NCBI GenBank assembly: GCA_965248255.1 | Contig: CBDFIW010000003.1 | Span: forward strand, 1,922,001 to 1,986,000 | Length of the DNA stretch: 64,000 nt | Reading direction: 5' to 3' | Source of the DNA: JAKZVK01 sp965248255 | GTDB taxonomy: Bacteria > Acidobacteriota > Terriglobia > Bryobacterales > UBA6623 | Part shown: in pieces, positions 52,200-63,173 of the stretch | How the letters are laid out: every line of letters starts with the position of its first letter | Numbering within the stretch: position 1 is the first letter of the stretch | Notes under the pieces: model-generated | The model's input: only the letters and a program-made list of their open reading frames with translations | The model's database searches: none | Told to the model about the DNA's origin: nothing | Position numbers and translations under genes: made by a program

Positions 52200-54731
52200 T
52201 AGCGATTCTCGGACTTGATCCGGTGGTGACGACTTGGATCCGTTGGCGAGCAGAACCGCGAGGTTGTGGCGCGCTTCGAGCAGATCCGGGCTGTGCGTCA
52301 AGGCCTGACGGTACAAGTCTTCCGCCTCATCCGTGCGGCCGGTGGAAGCCTTCAGGTAACCGAGAGCGTTGTTTGCGTGCGCCAGATAACGTTCACGCGG
52401 GCCCGCGCCGAGTTTCTCCGCCTTCGCCAGAGCCTGCCGATAGGCTTTCTCGGCCGCCTGCCGCCGATTGAGGCGTTGATAGACGAGCCCCAGATTGTAG
52501 GGCAGGTATGCGAAATCGGGCGCCAACTCTATGGCGCGCTCATACGTCTTGATGGCGTTAGAGTAGTCGCCGACTTGGACGTAAGCCAGGGCCAAGTTGT
52601 GGGCGGGGTAGACCCATCGGGGAGCGTGCTGAATGGCCTCGCGGAAAGCCAGAATGGCGCGATCGTAGTTTGCCTGCTCCAGATAGGCGATCCCAAGTGC
52701 GTTATAGGAGTAGGCTCCCTTGGGGTCGAGGCGCGCCGCGCGCTCGAGATCGTCGGCGGCTTTTACATAGTTCTTGTCAAAGATAGCGATTCGGCCGGAG
52801 CAGAAAGTGGAGCGGGCATCGAGCAGCAACGATTCCGGCGTCAGCAACTTGGCGGCCTCGAAGTAAGCGGCGCCAGTGACGAAGTCCTCGCGGGTCTGGG
52901 GCTCCTGCTCACCCTTCAGGTATCGAAGCAACACCTGCTGGCCCTGGATCTCCAACGCCGCTCTCAGGCGATTGGCCTGCGCCAGGTATTCCTGCTTCGG
53001 CAATTGACGCCGCAGCGAATTGAGCCTCGAGAAAGCGTTATCCGAATCGCTCGGCAGTACACGGCCGCCTTCGACGGCCTCGTGAAAGGCCTGGAGGTCA
53101 CGGTTGAGATCACGCTTTCGCCTCTGGCGCGGCGGGGCGGCCGGCGGCACGAACGAACGGGTCAGTGTGCCGACCTGGGCGAGCAACTGTCGCGACGTAC
53201 CCGGCTCCGGCGGCTGCCAAGGCGCCATTTCGATGCCGGTCTGGCCAAGATTCGCCATGGGCAGGGAGTTGTCAAAGTCACCGAAGTCGCGCGGATGTTG
53301 GCGGTTGAAGGTGCCCTCGGCGACCTTCTCGCGAACGTAGTCGATGACGTCGTCCACAACGACGATGCCGTCCTGGTCGTAGTCGGTGCCGCCGTTCAAA
53401 GCGTTCAACAGGAAGTAGCTGAAGGCGCCGTGGCCCCCGCCGAACTGCGGGCCTTCGAACGAGACTTCACGGGGACGGCTGGCCATCATGCCCAGGATCT
53501 CACCGTCCGCTTCTCCTAAACGCTCGATCACCGAGTTAATCCGATTTTTCTTCACTTCGATGGCGCCGACCTTGCCCGCATGGCACACGTCCACGTAAAT
53601 GTGGACCCGCTTGACGGTGCTCAGCTCCTCGCGAACCAGCTCCTGCAGATCCGCCATCGGCAGTCCGGTGCTGCTCAGGTCTTGCGGGTCGCTGTCGTAG
53701 GTGACGATGTAGCCCTCACGCGTCTCAGGGTCGACGGTACCGTGGCTCGCAAAAAAGACCAGCACCGTGTCGTCCGAACCCGCCTCGGCCTTGAGAAAAC
53801 TGTCGAAGGCGAGCCGAACGGCGGCCGTCGTGGCCTGCTCGTTGACCAAGCGGGTGATGTTTTCCGGCGGCACGCCGCCGCCGCGGGGACTCGTCAGGTG
53901 CTTCTCAAACAGCACTGCGTCTGCGTGAGCGAACTGCAAGGGTGGGATCTGCGGGGACTGGTACAAAGAAATGCCCACGAGCAACGCGTAAGTGTTCCCC
54001 TCTCCGCGCAGCGCAGTTTCATGCTGTCGAGCGTGTTCGAGGCTCTCGGTGGCCTGCTTCTGGTCGTGGACGAAGAGCCGGCTCTTCACCCAGGCCGCGT
54101 TGGGCCACGTTTCGCCGATGAGCCGATACTCCCGTAAGGCATCGGCCGACAGGTTGTACCGATCGAATAGGGCGGCACGGGCGACCCGGGCGGCTGGGTT
54201 GCCGGGACTGGCGGCGATCGCCTGGTCAACCCGTTCCAGTTCTTGGAGCAGGGCTTCTCTCTGGCTCTGCGGCAGACCCTGGATGCGGGTTTGCTCGGTG
54301 CCGACCAGAGTCTGCTCGGGCTGCAAGTCCCGAACAAGAGAGCCACCATAGTGCTGCCGGGTTGCCGCAATCGATCGCTCGACGGAGGGCAGGATGCAGA
54401 CCGGGACCTTCTGCTCATTGGTGAGAGCGCCCGACTTGACGCGAAGTTCGTCGGCAGCCAGCAACACCTCACCCTGCTGGGCCAGTGTCTGCGAGGAGTT
54501 GGCGGGACAAAAGAGGAAAGACACTGTCCCGTCGGCGGCGCGCACCGAGTCGCCGGGAAGGAGAACATCTCCTGCTCTTATGCCCAAAGGCAGGGACGTG
54601 CCGGCCCGAAGAAGCTCCCCGCCCTCGGCCTCGATCACCAGGCCAACTGCCTGCTCGGCTCGCGCGGGAAGGGTAAGACCGGCAACCGCCAAGCCGATCG
54701 CCACCTTGGTTCGCCAGGGTTTCCAGCCCAT
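52200..54731 (-). pseudogene. FecR-like/caspase/TPR protein, 5' fragment, interrupted by IS630-type element
   Basis: The rejoined gene is 2919 nt (972 residues). Order of domains: signal peptide (residues ~8-25), a FecR-like beta domain (~27-105), linker with TPR-like helices, a C14 caspase-type peptidase (~247-480) with the dyad His330 (FFASHG) and Cys383 (YVDVCHAG), a Pro/Arg-rich linker, and ~7 TPR units (from ~640, e.g. GAYSYNALGIAYLEQANYDR). It would be periplasmic or surface-exposed. Bacterial caspase-TPR proteins are linked to signalling or programmed death, but here function is unknown. As it stands translation stops three codons into the IS, losing the last ~130 residues; the peptidase domain is complete. 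Confidence 0.88.
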
Positions 54732-54922
54732 TGGGACTCCAGGCCTTCGTTACAAACTCAGCAGCAGAGAGTAGGTGAAGAGCGCGCGCGTAGCACGCTA
54801 CGCCTCAACATCTGCACCGTAAGTCTCACCATAAATTATACGATGTAACGAGGCAGACGGCTGCCAGAACGTGCGGCGTACAACACCGAAGTCGTCACGA
54901 GTTATCGCGTTTCGGGATATCA

Positions 54923-57900
54923 TTGGGCTCAGTTAGGCCCACTGTGCGGCAGGCAACCCTCATCGTGCTCATCGTTTGGATCGCGGCAGTTGTCGCGCGG
55001 GCCCAAACGACGGATGGTCTGATCGCCGGCAGGATTGTCGACGCGCAAACGGGAAGACCCGTTTCTACGGCCCAAGTCTCCTATCTCAGCCTTCAGACGA
55101 ACACCCGCGGCGTCGCCGACGCCGGCACGACAGGCTTCTACGCATTACCCCTTCTGCCGCCCGGCGCCTATCGCATCCGGGCAACCGCGGACGGCTACCA
55201 GGCCCAAGAAGTGCATGAGCTGAAGCTGCCGGTGGCCGGCCGCGTCGATTTGAATCTGAAGCTGCGCCCGCTGGGCGATGTTTGGGAACAGGGCCGTTAC
55301 CGTAGTGTGTTCTTTCCCGACTCGGAGGCGGTTCTGACGTTTTTCGGGCCCGACGTCGATACGAGCCGTGTTGGGACCTTCGAAGCGACCCCGGGCAACC
55401 AAGCGGCGCTGGAATCGACCGTGTCGCACGTGGTCGATCCCGCGCAGGTAAGAGAGCTTCCCTTTACTGGTCGAGATATCTACACCATGCTCGTGACGCA
55501 ACCCGGCGTGACCGCCGACACGGCGACGGCGCGCGGGTTGGGTCTTTCGATCAACGGGCAGCGGCCGTCGGCGTCGAACTTCATGCTTGACGGGCTCGAA
55601 ACAACAACTATCTCGTGACCGGGCCTCTCTCGGCCCTCGCTCCCGAGGCAGTGCAGGAGTATCGTGTCTCGATGAGCAACTTCTCGGCTGAGTATGGGCG
55701 CACGTCGGGCTATCTGGCCAATGCTGTCACTCGCTCGGGAAGCAGTGAGTGGCACGGCATCGGATACTTCAACCTCAAGAACGAATCACTCAACGCGAAC
55801 GACTTTCAGAGCAACCGGCAAGGACTGCCACGTTCGCCCCTGAAAGAGTCCCAGGGGGGCTTCCATGTGGGCGGGCCGCTGGTGCGCAATGCTGTTTTTG
55901 TATCCGGCGCTTTTGAAGCTCTGCGCAGCCGGGGCCGATCAGAGGCGACGGAATTCAAGGTTCCGGCGCCGGGTTTCGCCGAATCGTTCACCGCGCCGGA
56001 TAGCCTGGCGCGCCGCCTGCTCACCGAGTTCCCGACGCCGGCCTCGGATCCCGGCGACGGCATTACGTCGAACCTGTCAGCCCAGCCCCCGGTTTCGATC
56101 GACCGCCATTTGACTCTGGCGCGCGCGGACTGGATGCCGCCGTCGGGCGCTCACCGTTTGATGGGGCGCATTGTGGTGGCGCGTCTCTCGCGGCCTGACT
56201 TCATTTGGTACCCCTACGAGGATTTCATTTCGCCTCTGAAGCAGCCCACGCTCAGCCTGGCCCTCAGTGACGTCAGTGTTCTGGGGCCGACATTGACCAA
56301 CGAGCTGCGCTTTGGTTGGAGTCGCGATGATCTTCGATGGGATCGCGCACGTCCGGATATCCCGACCCTCGGCGTTCAGACCACGTTGCAAGGGCCCGGC
56401 GACACGCCGGAGGACACGCTTCGGCGGACACTGCTGCCAGGGGTCCGGCCTTCTACGGCTTTCGAAACCGGACCCGGAATTGGGAGCTGAACGACAATCT
56501 CCTGTGGCTTCAGGGACGCCACCTCCTCAAGCTGGGCGGAGGGTTTTTAGCGCGGACCATCGACGGCCGGTTGACGGCAGGCAGCGACGGCCGCTACGTG
56601 TTTGAAGACATCTTCGCGTTCTCCCTTGACCAGCCACGCTTCTTCTCGATCGCAGCGTCACGCCAAGAACTGCCGGCTCTCGCGCTACCTCAATACGAAC
56701 GGGACTACAGCTACAACCAGTACTATTTCTTCCTCCAAGACACTCTCAAACTCACCCCGCGGCTCGTCCTCAACCTAGGTCTCCGCTACGAAGACTTCGG
56801 CGCACCGACGAACACCGGCCCGGCGAAAGACGCCACCCTGGAACTCGGGACCGGCTCGAACTTCCCGGAAGGTCTCGCTGCGGCGAGAGTCGTGTTTCCC
56901 GGCGGTGGTGACCAGCAGCTTTTCAGCCCGGCGCACAACAACTTTGCAGCGCGGTTTGGCTTCTCTTACGGCCCGCTGGGTGATTTCAAAACGGCCGTGC
57001 GGGGAGGATACGGGGTCTTCTTCGACCGTCCGTTCGACAATCTGTGGCAGAACGTTCGCAGCAACAACTTCATCCTGGCCAATTTTTCCTACAAGCCGTC
57101 CGGGGGGGCTATCTGGCGCCGGTGACAAGTGTTTTGCCGGCCTACGAGGGTACCAACTTTTCGATGGACTTCCCGCGGCTGACGCTGCTCGATCCGAGCC
57201 TGCGATACGGCTATGCGCAGAACTACCTCCTCGGCGTGCAGCGCGAGTTGGCTCCGAACTGGACGCTCGAGGTTAACACGCTGGGCTCCCTGGGGCGCAG
57301 CCTCATCACGACCGACATCGTCAACCGCCAGTTCAGCCTCCCGTTCAGCGCCGAGAGCCCGCAAGGGCGCTTCAACTCCGATTTGCCCGATATTTCCTAC
57401 CGCGCCAACCAGGGGTTGTCGAGCTACCACGCTCTCACGGCGGTGGCGCGTTACCGAGCCCGGCAAGGGGCCTTGCAAGTGGCCTACACCTGGAGTCACG
57501 CGATCGACAATCAGAGCGACCCGCTGATAGGCGATTTCTTCGACCTCAGTTTCGCGGGCACCGGGGCGGCGGCCACCACCAGCAGCGTGGCGTCGTTCGC
57601 GCGGCAGTTCGACAGCGGGACCGATCGCGGAAACGCCGACTTCGACCAGCGCCACAACCTCGTGTTCTTTTCCAACTGGGAGGTACCGGAGTTGTTGTCC
57701 TCGTCAAAGGCCGCCGCCGTGTTCCGAGACTGGCGATTCGCCCAGGTGACGGCCTTTCGAACCGGCTTTCCGTATACAGTGTTCGCGCCGGAGAGGGCCG
57801 CCTTCGGCCAGGGCCAGATCATCAATCAGCGCGCCGATATCGTTGACACGAACCTGACGCGGATCGGCAAGGGCACGCCCGCGCCCGGTGGCGTCGTTCT

Positions 57901-58147
57901 ACTCAGCGAAGAGGGGTTTGCGGTGCCGGGTCGAGGGCTGCTGGGCAACTCCGGGCGCAACGCCTTCTGCGGACCGGGCCTGTTCAGCATCGACGTTTCG
58001 CTGAGCCGTTCAGTCCCTCTGAGCCGGCTGGGCGAGTCGGGCCGGCTCACGTTCCGCGCGGACATTTTCAATCTGCTGGATCCGGTGACAGGTACCCTCG
58101 ACGGCGTACCCACCTCGATGGGCTTGTTCCGTTGGACGGCGGGGTGA
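54923..58147 (+). pseudogene. TonB-dependent receptor with N-terminal carboxypeptidase-like domain, frameshifted
   Basis: Four successive frames encode one large outer-membrane receptor: signal peptide, a CarbopepD_reg domain (LIAGRIVDAQTGRPVSTAQV), plug (VRELPFTGRDIYTMLVTQPG) and beta-barrel (e.g. LRYEDFGAPTNTGPA, LQVAYTWSHAIDNQSD). Frame breaks: ~55605, where DGLE should continue NNNYLVTGPL (AAAA read as AAA); ~56455, before FYGFRNRTRNW; ~57105, inside a G run before YLAPVTSVLP. Each is the loss of one base. The barrel ends with ADIFNLLDP and is followed directly by the tail of another receptor. Family role: uptake of large ligands such as oligosaccharides or peptides across the outer membrane. 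Confidence 0.82.
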
Positions 58148-58850
58148 CCGACAGTCGCTCGACGCCTCCTATTGGTTCAGCAAGGCCATCGACCTGGGGT
58201 CCGACTACACCAACACGGCATCGGGACGGGACGCGCGGCGCGCGAGAAGCCCCAGCGAGTTCAACTATCACGGTGAGATGAAGGGCCTCAGCAACTTCGA
58301 CCAATCCCATGCCGGGCTGTGGCGCTTCAACTACGAAACCCCGGCGTTGGCACAGCAAAGCGGATGGATGCGGGAGGTCTTCGGGCAGTGGCAGCTCAGC
58401 TCGATCGTTCTGCTAAAGTCGGGCACGCCGTTTGAACTGACCGCCGGCTCGGACGGCCCGGGCGTCGGGAACGTGGACGGCACCAGCAGCGACCGTCCGA
58501 ACGTGGTCGACCCGTCGGTGCTGGGCCGCACGATCAACAACCCCGACACGTCGGCGGACAGGCTGCCGGCCGAGGCCTTCGGGTTCGCCGGGCCCACCGA
58601 GCGAGCCGGCAACCTGGGACGCAATACGTTCCGCAAAGACGGCATCTGGAACATCAACATCGCGCTCTCGCGCCGCTGGCCGCTGGGCGGCGACCGCTCG
58701 CTGCTGTTGCGGGCCGAGTCGCTCAACCTGCTCAATCACCCGCAGTTCGCCGAGCCCGGCGCCGATGTGAGCGCGCCTAACTTCGGCCAGATCAACAATA
58801 CCCTCAACGACGGCCGCACGTTCCGGTTCCTGCTGCGCTTCGCGTTCTAG
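58148..58850 (+). pseudogene. C-terminal part of a second TonB-dependent receptor
   Basis: After the first receptor's end a new open frame reads RQSLDASYWFSKAIDLGSDY and continues to a normal receptor terminus (LNHPQFAEPGADVSAPNFGQ, FRFLLRFAF). It repeats the barrel region already present in the preceding receptor (ASYxxSKAIDxxSD, GNLGRNTFR) but with different sequence, so it belongs to a paralogue whose first ~700 residues are missing. A deletion between tandem receptor genes explains this. Confidence 0.72.
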
Positions 58851-59239
58851 TCTAGGGCCTGCTGAGCTATCCCATAAATGCCGAACGAACACGATAGCAA
58901 GAATAGGCGGAACGCGGACCTTAACCCATTGAGCGATCCAGGCGTCAGAGCTTCCTCAATCGGTCGCCGACTGAACCCAAATCGAGTCCCATCAGAGGGC
59001 TACCGAGACTTGGGGCCGATAGCGAGTGACATCGGTTGTTCCCACCAGGTATCCTGCGGCGGTAGGAATCCGCCTCGTCACACGCGGGCCATGATAAGCA
59101 TTTTCGGAAACTGGAACAGCCGCGGGCGCCCTGCCCGTGCCGTGGGCTAGAATCCGACACGGTGGATGACCGCGCCAGGTCGGGCTGGCCGTGGAAGACA
59201 TCTCAGGGCTGTTGCCAGTGGGATTCCCTATGCTCACGC
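58851..59239. other. Intergenic region without a recognised gene
   Basis: Contains the small palindrome near 59058-59080 (GGCGGTAGGAATCCGCC). No coding frame with family features is visible on either strand. Confidence 0.5.
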
Positions 59240-60007
59240 CTACTGCCGATCGATGACCAGGTCGATTTCGACGTCCGCGAGACCTGGAACCCTGGTAACG
59301 TTGCCGCCGCCGTCTTCGACGAAAACCGAGCACTTTCGAGGCGAAGCGGCGGGGTCATCGAGATCAGGAGAGACCCTCCACTGGATACAGGTACCTTGGT
59401 CAGAGTTTTCGCACCTAGCCTCGAAATACTCCGTGTCTGTGTAATCAACAGTCTCATCGGCCCGCGGCTGCGCACCACATCGCCAGAGGATGGTGACACC
59501 CGGGTTGGCGAGATCGGCCATCCTGCCGTTGATCTGGACGAAGATCTTGTCATCCTGCCCCATGTCGCGGAGGCCCTCCTCCGTCGAGAATTCGAACTCC
59601 TCGATGACCGTGCAGGATCCAGTGGGGCAATGTGAGTCGTCGACGGCGAGGAAAGCCGGTCCTGGTATCGGGGTCGAGCCAAGCACCGGTGACAGCGTAA
59701 CGTTGAGCTCGCGCGGAGGATCACTGTTCTTCTTCTTGCTATTTCCATAGGTGCGGAGGGTGAAATTGCCGTTGGCCACGAAGTGGGCCCAGCCGCCGTT
59801 GAGATCACCATCGACGTACTGATCTCCGTCACCCTCGATCCCGCTCAACACGTCTCCGAACGTGGCGGTGGCGGGAACCTCCCTCGGAGGCTTGGGGCCG
59901 CCCTTCCCCTGGCCGGCTCTCGTGACTGGGGCTTCTACCATGAGAGCCGCGGCGATCACGGAGATCGTCAACACCTGAGCCCCGCGAGTTATCGTCTGCA
60001 AAGTCAT
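59240..60007 (-). CDS. Secreted hypothetical protein
   Basis: ATG 60007 has GGAGGT six bases upstream and opens a signal peptide (residues ~10-32, VTRAGQG cleavage region). The 255-residue product has a Lys/Pro-rich linker and a mature part predicted mostly beta (GGWAHFVANGNFTLRTYGNS, FLAVDDSHCPTGSCTVIEEF, DKIFVQINGRMADLANPG) with six Cys that could form disulfides. No known domain is recognised. The promoter at 60077-60105 is good. Confidence 0.7.
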   Translation of the reverse strand: MTLQTITRGAQVLTISVIAAALMVEAPVTRAGQGKGGPKPPREVPATATFGDVLSGIEGDGDQYVDGDLNGGWAHFVANGNFTLRTYGNSKKKNSDPPRELNVTLSPVLGSTPIPGPAFLAVDDSHCPTGSCTVIEEFEFSTEEGLRDMGQDDKIFVQINGRMADLANPGVTILWRCGAQPRADETVDYTDTEYFEARCENSDQGTCIQWRVSPDLDDPAASPRKCSVFVEDGGGNVTRVPGLADVEIDLVIDRQ

Positions 60008-60076
60008 ACTCTTACCTCCTGATCATGCGCTCGTCGCGGCGGTACCCTTGAGCATCGAAACGCAGCCCGCGTCTGT

Positions 60077-60105
60077 TATATAACCCGAAAGCCACGTAGG
60101 ATCAA
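60077..60105 (-). promoter_or_regulatory. Candidate promoter of the secreted hypothetical gene
   Basis: On the minus strand TTGATC (60105-60100), 17 bases, TATATA (60082-60077); predicted start of transcription ~60070, leader ~60 nt with GGAGGT before the ATG at 60007. Confidence 0.55.
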
Positions 60106-60201
60106 GCGTCAAATCACGCCATCGACGGGGATAGCGCGTTTTGTCGTGCCCGCAGAGCACGGGGCCCCGGATTGCTGTAACCTATCCGCAGATCGTCTGT
60201 G

Positions 60202-62274
60202 ATGACCCGAGAAAGCACGAGCAAGGAGCGCCTCGACTCCTGGAAGGAGATCGCGAGCTATCTCGACCGCAGTGTGCGGACGGTCCAGCGCTGGGAGCGG
60301 GAGTTGGGCTTGCCCGTCCGGCGGGTCAAATCGGCGAAGGACGCCGGGTCGGTCTACGCCCTCAAAGGGGAGCTCGACGCCTGGCTCCTGGAAGGTAACT
60401 CGAACAGGACCGGGCTGATTGATGGCCTGCGCCGAAGAGTCCTTTCGAATCCCGGTTCTGCCGTGGTAATTCTGGCGGTCCTAGCGGTGCTAATAGCACT
60501 CAGTGCGATCGCCTCAACACTATGGGTTTACCCCCAAGAACAACAGTTGCACAGGCTGCCGATTGAGGTGACACGGGACAACGGGCTGACCGCCAATCCT
60601 ACGTTATCCACGGACGGGAAGTGGCTTGCGTACGCGTCCAACCGGCAAGACGGTGATGATCTCGACATCTGGGTGCAACCCTGGCCTCTCGGGAACGGCT
60701 CTCCCGTCCAGGTGACGAACCACCCCGGGAATGAGATTTCCCCCAACTTCTCTCCGGACGGGAAGGAGATCGCGTGGGTAGATAACCGCAGGCATCGTCC
60801 CCGAATGTTCGCCACGTTGTTGGCTGACCGCTCGGAGCGATTCGTTGCGGACGGCGCTGGGCCGCGGTATTCACCAGACGGCCGATGGATTGCCGGTCGG
60901 CAGGGCGCTGCGCCTCTATTTATCGTGCCAGCCGGTGGCGGTCCTCCAACGATCCTGCCGGTCCAGCCGACGGTTTACGGACAAATGGCTTGGTCGCCCG
61001 ACAGTCGTCATCTCGTGACGGTGTTGAAACCGGACGCGCGGGGCGCAATGCGGCTTGGCGTCACGCCAATAGACGGAGGACCGACACGGGAAATAGCGCT
61101 AGGTCCGCTATACGGCTCCTCCAAGCGGGCCGAGCCGGTTCAACTCACGCAGCTTCGGTTCGCTCGCGAAAGTCGAGACCTATTAGCCGGTGTGCTAGGA
61201 GGTGGAGACGTTTGGCGCATGAAGCTCGCGCCGGGCTGGAGTTCGCTCGAAGGTGTGCCCAAACTGCTATTCCAGCTGCCCACCGGTGAATTGCATTACC
61301 CCAGTTGGAGTGATGGGCGGCTGATCTTCGGTGCTCGGTTCCGCAACATCGACATCGTCGCCTTGCCGATCGACGCCGAAACCGGGGCAGTTCAAGGGCC
61401 GATTGAGCGTCTGACGGACGCCCCCACTTGGTCCAGAGACGGGAGTATTTCCGCCGATGGTTCCATGATTGCCTACGCGGGTATGACATCAGATCGATCC
61501 TGGCGGCCCTGGGTCAAGAATCTATTGACCGGAGAATCCCGAACGATAGACGACCGCTTGATGGCCGCGAAAGCCGTTCGGATTTCGCCGGATAGTACAA
61601 AAGTGGCGTTTCGAGGTGTGGAAGGAGGACCTGGTGAGCGATTTATTTGGCAAGGCGGGTCGACCCAATCGACCTCTCTTTTCGTTCACGAGTTAGCGAG
61701 CCGGAGCACGCGGGAAGTATGCCGCGACTGCGGAGAGCCTGAAAGCTGGATGTCCAACGGAGAAAAGATTCTGACGACGATTAACCCGCCGGGGCCGGGA
61801 AACGAATCCGTTTGGCTCGTAGACATCGGGTCCGGCAAGCGAACTAAGCTGTTAAGCGACCTCTACTCCCCGAGACCTACTTTCTCACCGCGGGACGCAC
61901 GAATCGTGTTTTCCAATCGCGACCGGATCATCTCGGCGCCGTTTCGAGACGGAAAGCTGTCTCCCCAGAGCGAGTGGATAGAGCTGGTTTCGGAAGGAGC
62001 AATCTGCCGATTCCCCATGGTTTCCCCTGAGGGCAAGATTCTCTATTTCATGTCGGACCGCGACGGCAAGTGGTGCTTTTGGGCGCGGCGGCTCGATCCC
62101 GCACAGGGTCGGCCTCGCGGAGAGGTCTTTGCCGTCTACCATTCGCACAGCTTCAGCTCGGAACGCCTCGAATCCCACGGCTCGTCACCTGGCTTGGTCC
62201 GCGACAAGTTGATCTTTCATCGGGTCACAGACAGCGGCAACATCTGGATGGTCGAAGACGTCACGCTTGACTGA
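60202..62274 (+). CDS. Winged-helix/membrane/PD40 (TolB-like) regulator
   Basis: The 690-residue protein begins with a MerR/wHTH-like DNA-binding domain (RLDSWKEIASYLDRSVRTVQ, then RWERELGLPVRRVK; residues ~10-65), a single membrane helix (residues ~93-115, VVILAVLAVLIALSAIAST) and a periplasmic beta-propeller with TolB/PD40 blades (LSTDGKWLAYASNRQDGDDL, ISPNFSPDGKEIAWVDNRRH, YSPDGRWIAGR). This domain order is typical of Acidobacteria; the propeller would sense an envelope ligand and the cytoplasmic domain would bind DNA or another protein. Start at ATG 60202 (GTG 60199 precedes). No obvious target is adjacent except the divergent secreted protein gene. Confidence 0.88.
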   Translation: MTRESTSKERLDSWKEIASYLDRSVRTVQRWERELGLPVRRVKSAKDAGSVYALKGELDAWLLEGNSNRTGLIDGLRRRVLSNPGSAVVILAVLAVLIALSAIASTLWVYPQEQQLHRLPIEVTRDNGLTANPTLSTDGKWLAYASNRQDGDDLDIWVQPWPLGNGSPVQVTNHPGNEISPNFSPDGKEIAWVDNRRHRPRMFATLLADRSERFVADGAGPRYSPDGRWIAGRQGAAPLFIVPAGGGPPTILPVQPTVYGQMAWSPDSRHLVTVLKPDARGAMRLGVTPIDGGPTREIALGPLYGSSKRAEPVQLTQLRFARESRDLLAGVLGGGDVWRMKLAPGWSSLEGVPKLLFQLPTGELHYPSWSDGRLIFGARFRNIDIVALPIDAETGAVQGPIERLTDAPTWSRDGSISADGSMIAYAGMTSDRSWRPWVKNLLTGESRTIDDRLMAAKAVRISPDSTKVAFRGVEGGPGERFIWQGGSTQSTSLFVHELASRSTREVCRDCGEPESWMSNGEKILTTINPPGPGNESVWLVDIGSGKRTKLLSDLYSPRPTFSPRDARIVFSNRDRIISAPFRDGKLSPQSEWIELVSEGAICRFPMVSPEGKILYFMSDRDGKWCFWARRLDPAQGRPRGEVFAVYHSHSFSSERLESHGSSPGLVRDKLIFHRVTDSGNIWMVEDVTLD

Positions 62275-63173
62275 GCCTAGCTGTAATGCCGCTGCAGTTG
62301 CGGACCCGCTGCCAGGTCATGCGAAAGACATTAGGGACTTGTCGTGGGCTGCTTCGAGCGCCTCAGTCATCTGGATCGCGAACGAGAGAACTTCGGGCAG
62401 CTTCAAAGGACCGTCTGCGGTTCGCTGTCCTCGCGACTTGAAGTGGGTAACAAGCGAGAGATCGACGATCCCTCCGGAAAGTGGTCTCCTACGACAGCTC
62501 ACTGGTCGGGAGTCTGATGCTTAAGGACTCGCTAGACAGCGTAGACGCAATGCCACCGTCGATCCGTATAGTCAAGAAGCGGGACGAGAGTTTGGCGACC
62601 GCGAGCAGGACTAAGTTCCGCGAAGTCAGCCACATAGAGCCCGCCCGGCGGGAAAGTGTTGGGAAATCCGGTTCGCATGAGAAATCTGCCACCTCTCCCT
62701 CTAACTTGTTCCAACGTAGGGGCTTAGGTCGAATCGCTGGTGCGCTTGGCTGTGTGGCAGGCAATCCGGGACAAGTCTCGCTCTCTTCCTTCAACCGCCT
62801 CGACGACTACGAAGTGCGGTTGGATCCCCCCTAGTCGTTAGTGCCGTATCGGGGCTGCCTCGGAGCACGAAGATGGGAGAGAAGGCGAGGAAGCCGGGTC
62901 CGAGGCAGTTTCGATAGGGCGACTTGAAGGAAGCCGCTGGGCGGGGCGGACGACTATGGAGCTACGAACCACGTCAGGCGGTGCTGCGAGTCGCCGCAGG
63001 CGTCGCGAGGATGGCCGAGCAGCCGCGACAAGGCAAGTACAGAGATCGGATCGGCGATCCGCGGGGTTGAGACACTGCGACAAGAGCGGATTTGCACATG
63101 GCTTTAGGTGCACGGACACACGACCGCCGCGGCGTGCGGTTGCACGTCTTTGCGCCAGACTGTGGCGGGTGCC
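62275..63173. other. Decayed region between the PD40 regulator and the IS91 transposase
   Basis: About 900 bases with no intact gene. The kinase relic lies at 62317-62422; other frames on both strands (up to ~117 codons) have no family features. One end of the IS91-type element probably lies in the last few hundred bases. Confidence 0.5.
62317..62422 (-). pseudogene. Relic of a serine/threonine protein kinase (C-lobe start)
   Basis: On the minus strand the frame reads DGPLKLPEVLSFAIQMTEAL then EAAHDK and stops making sense: this matches helix E of Hanks-type kinases just before the HRDLKPxNI catalytic loop, which is missing. No other kinase motifs are found around it. Confidence 0.55.
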
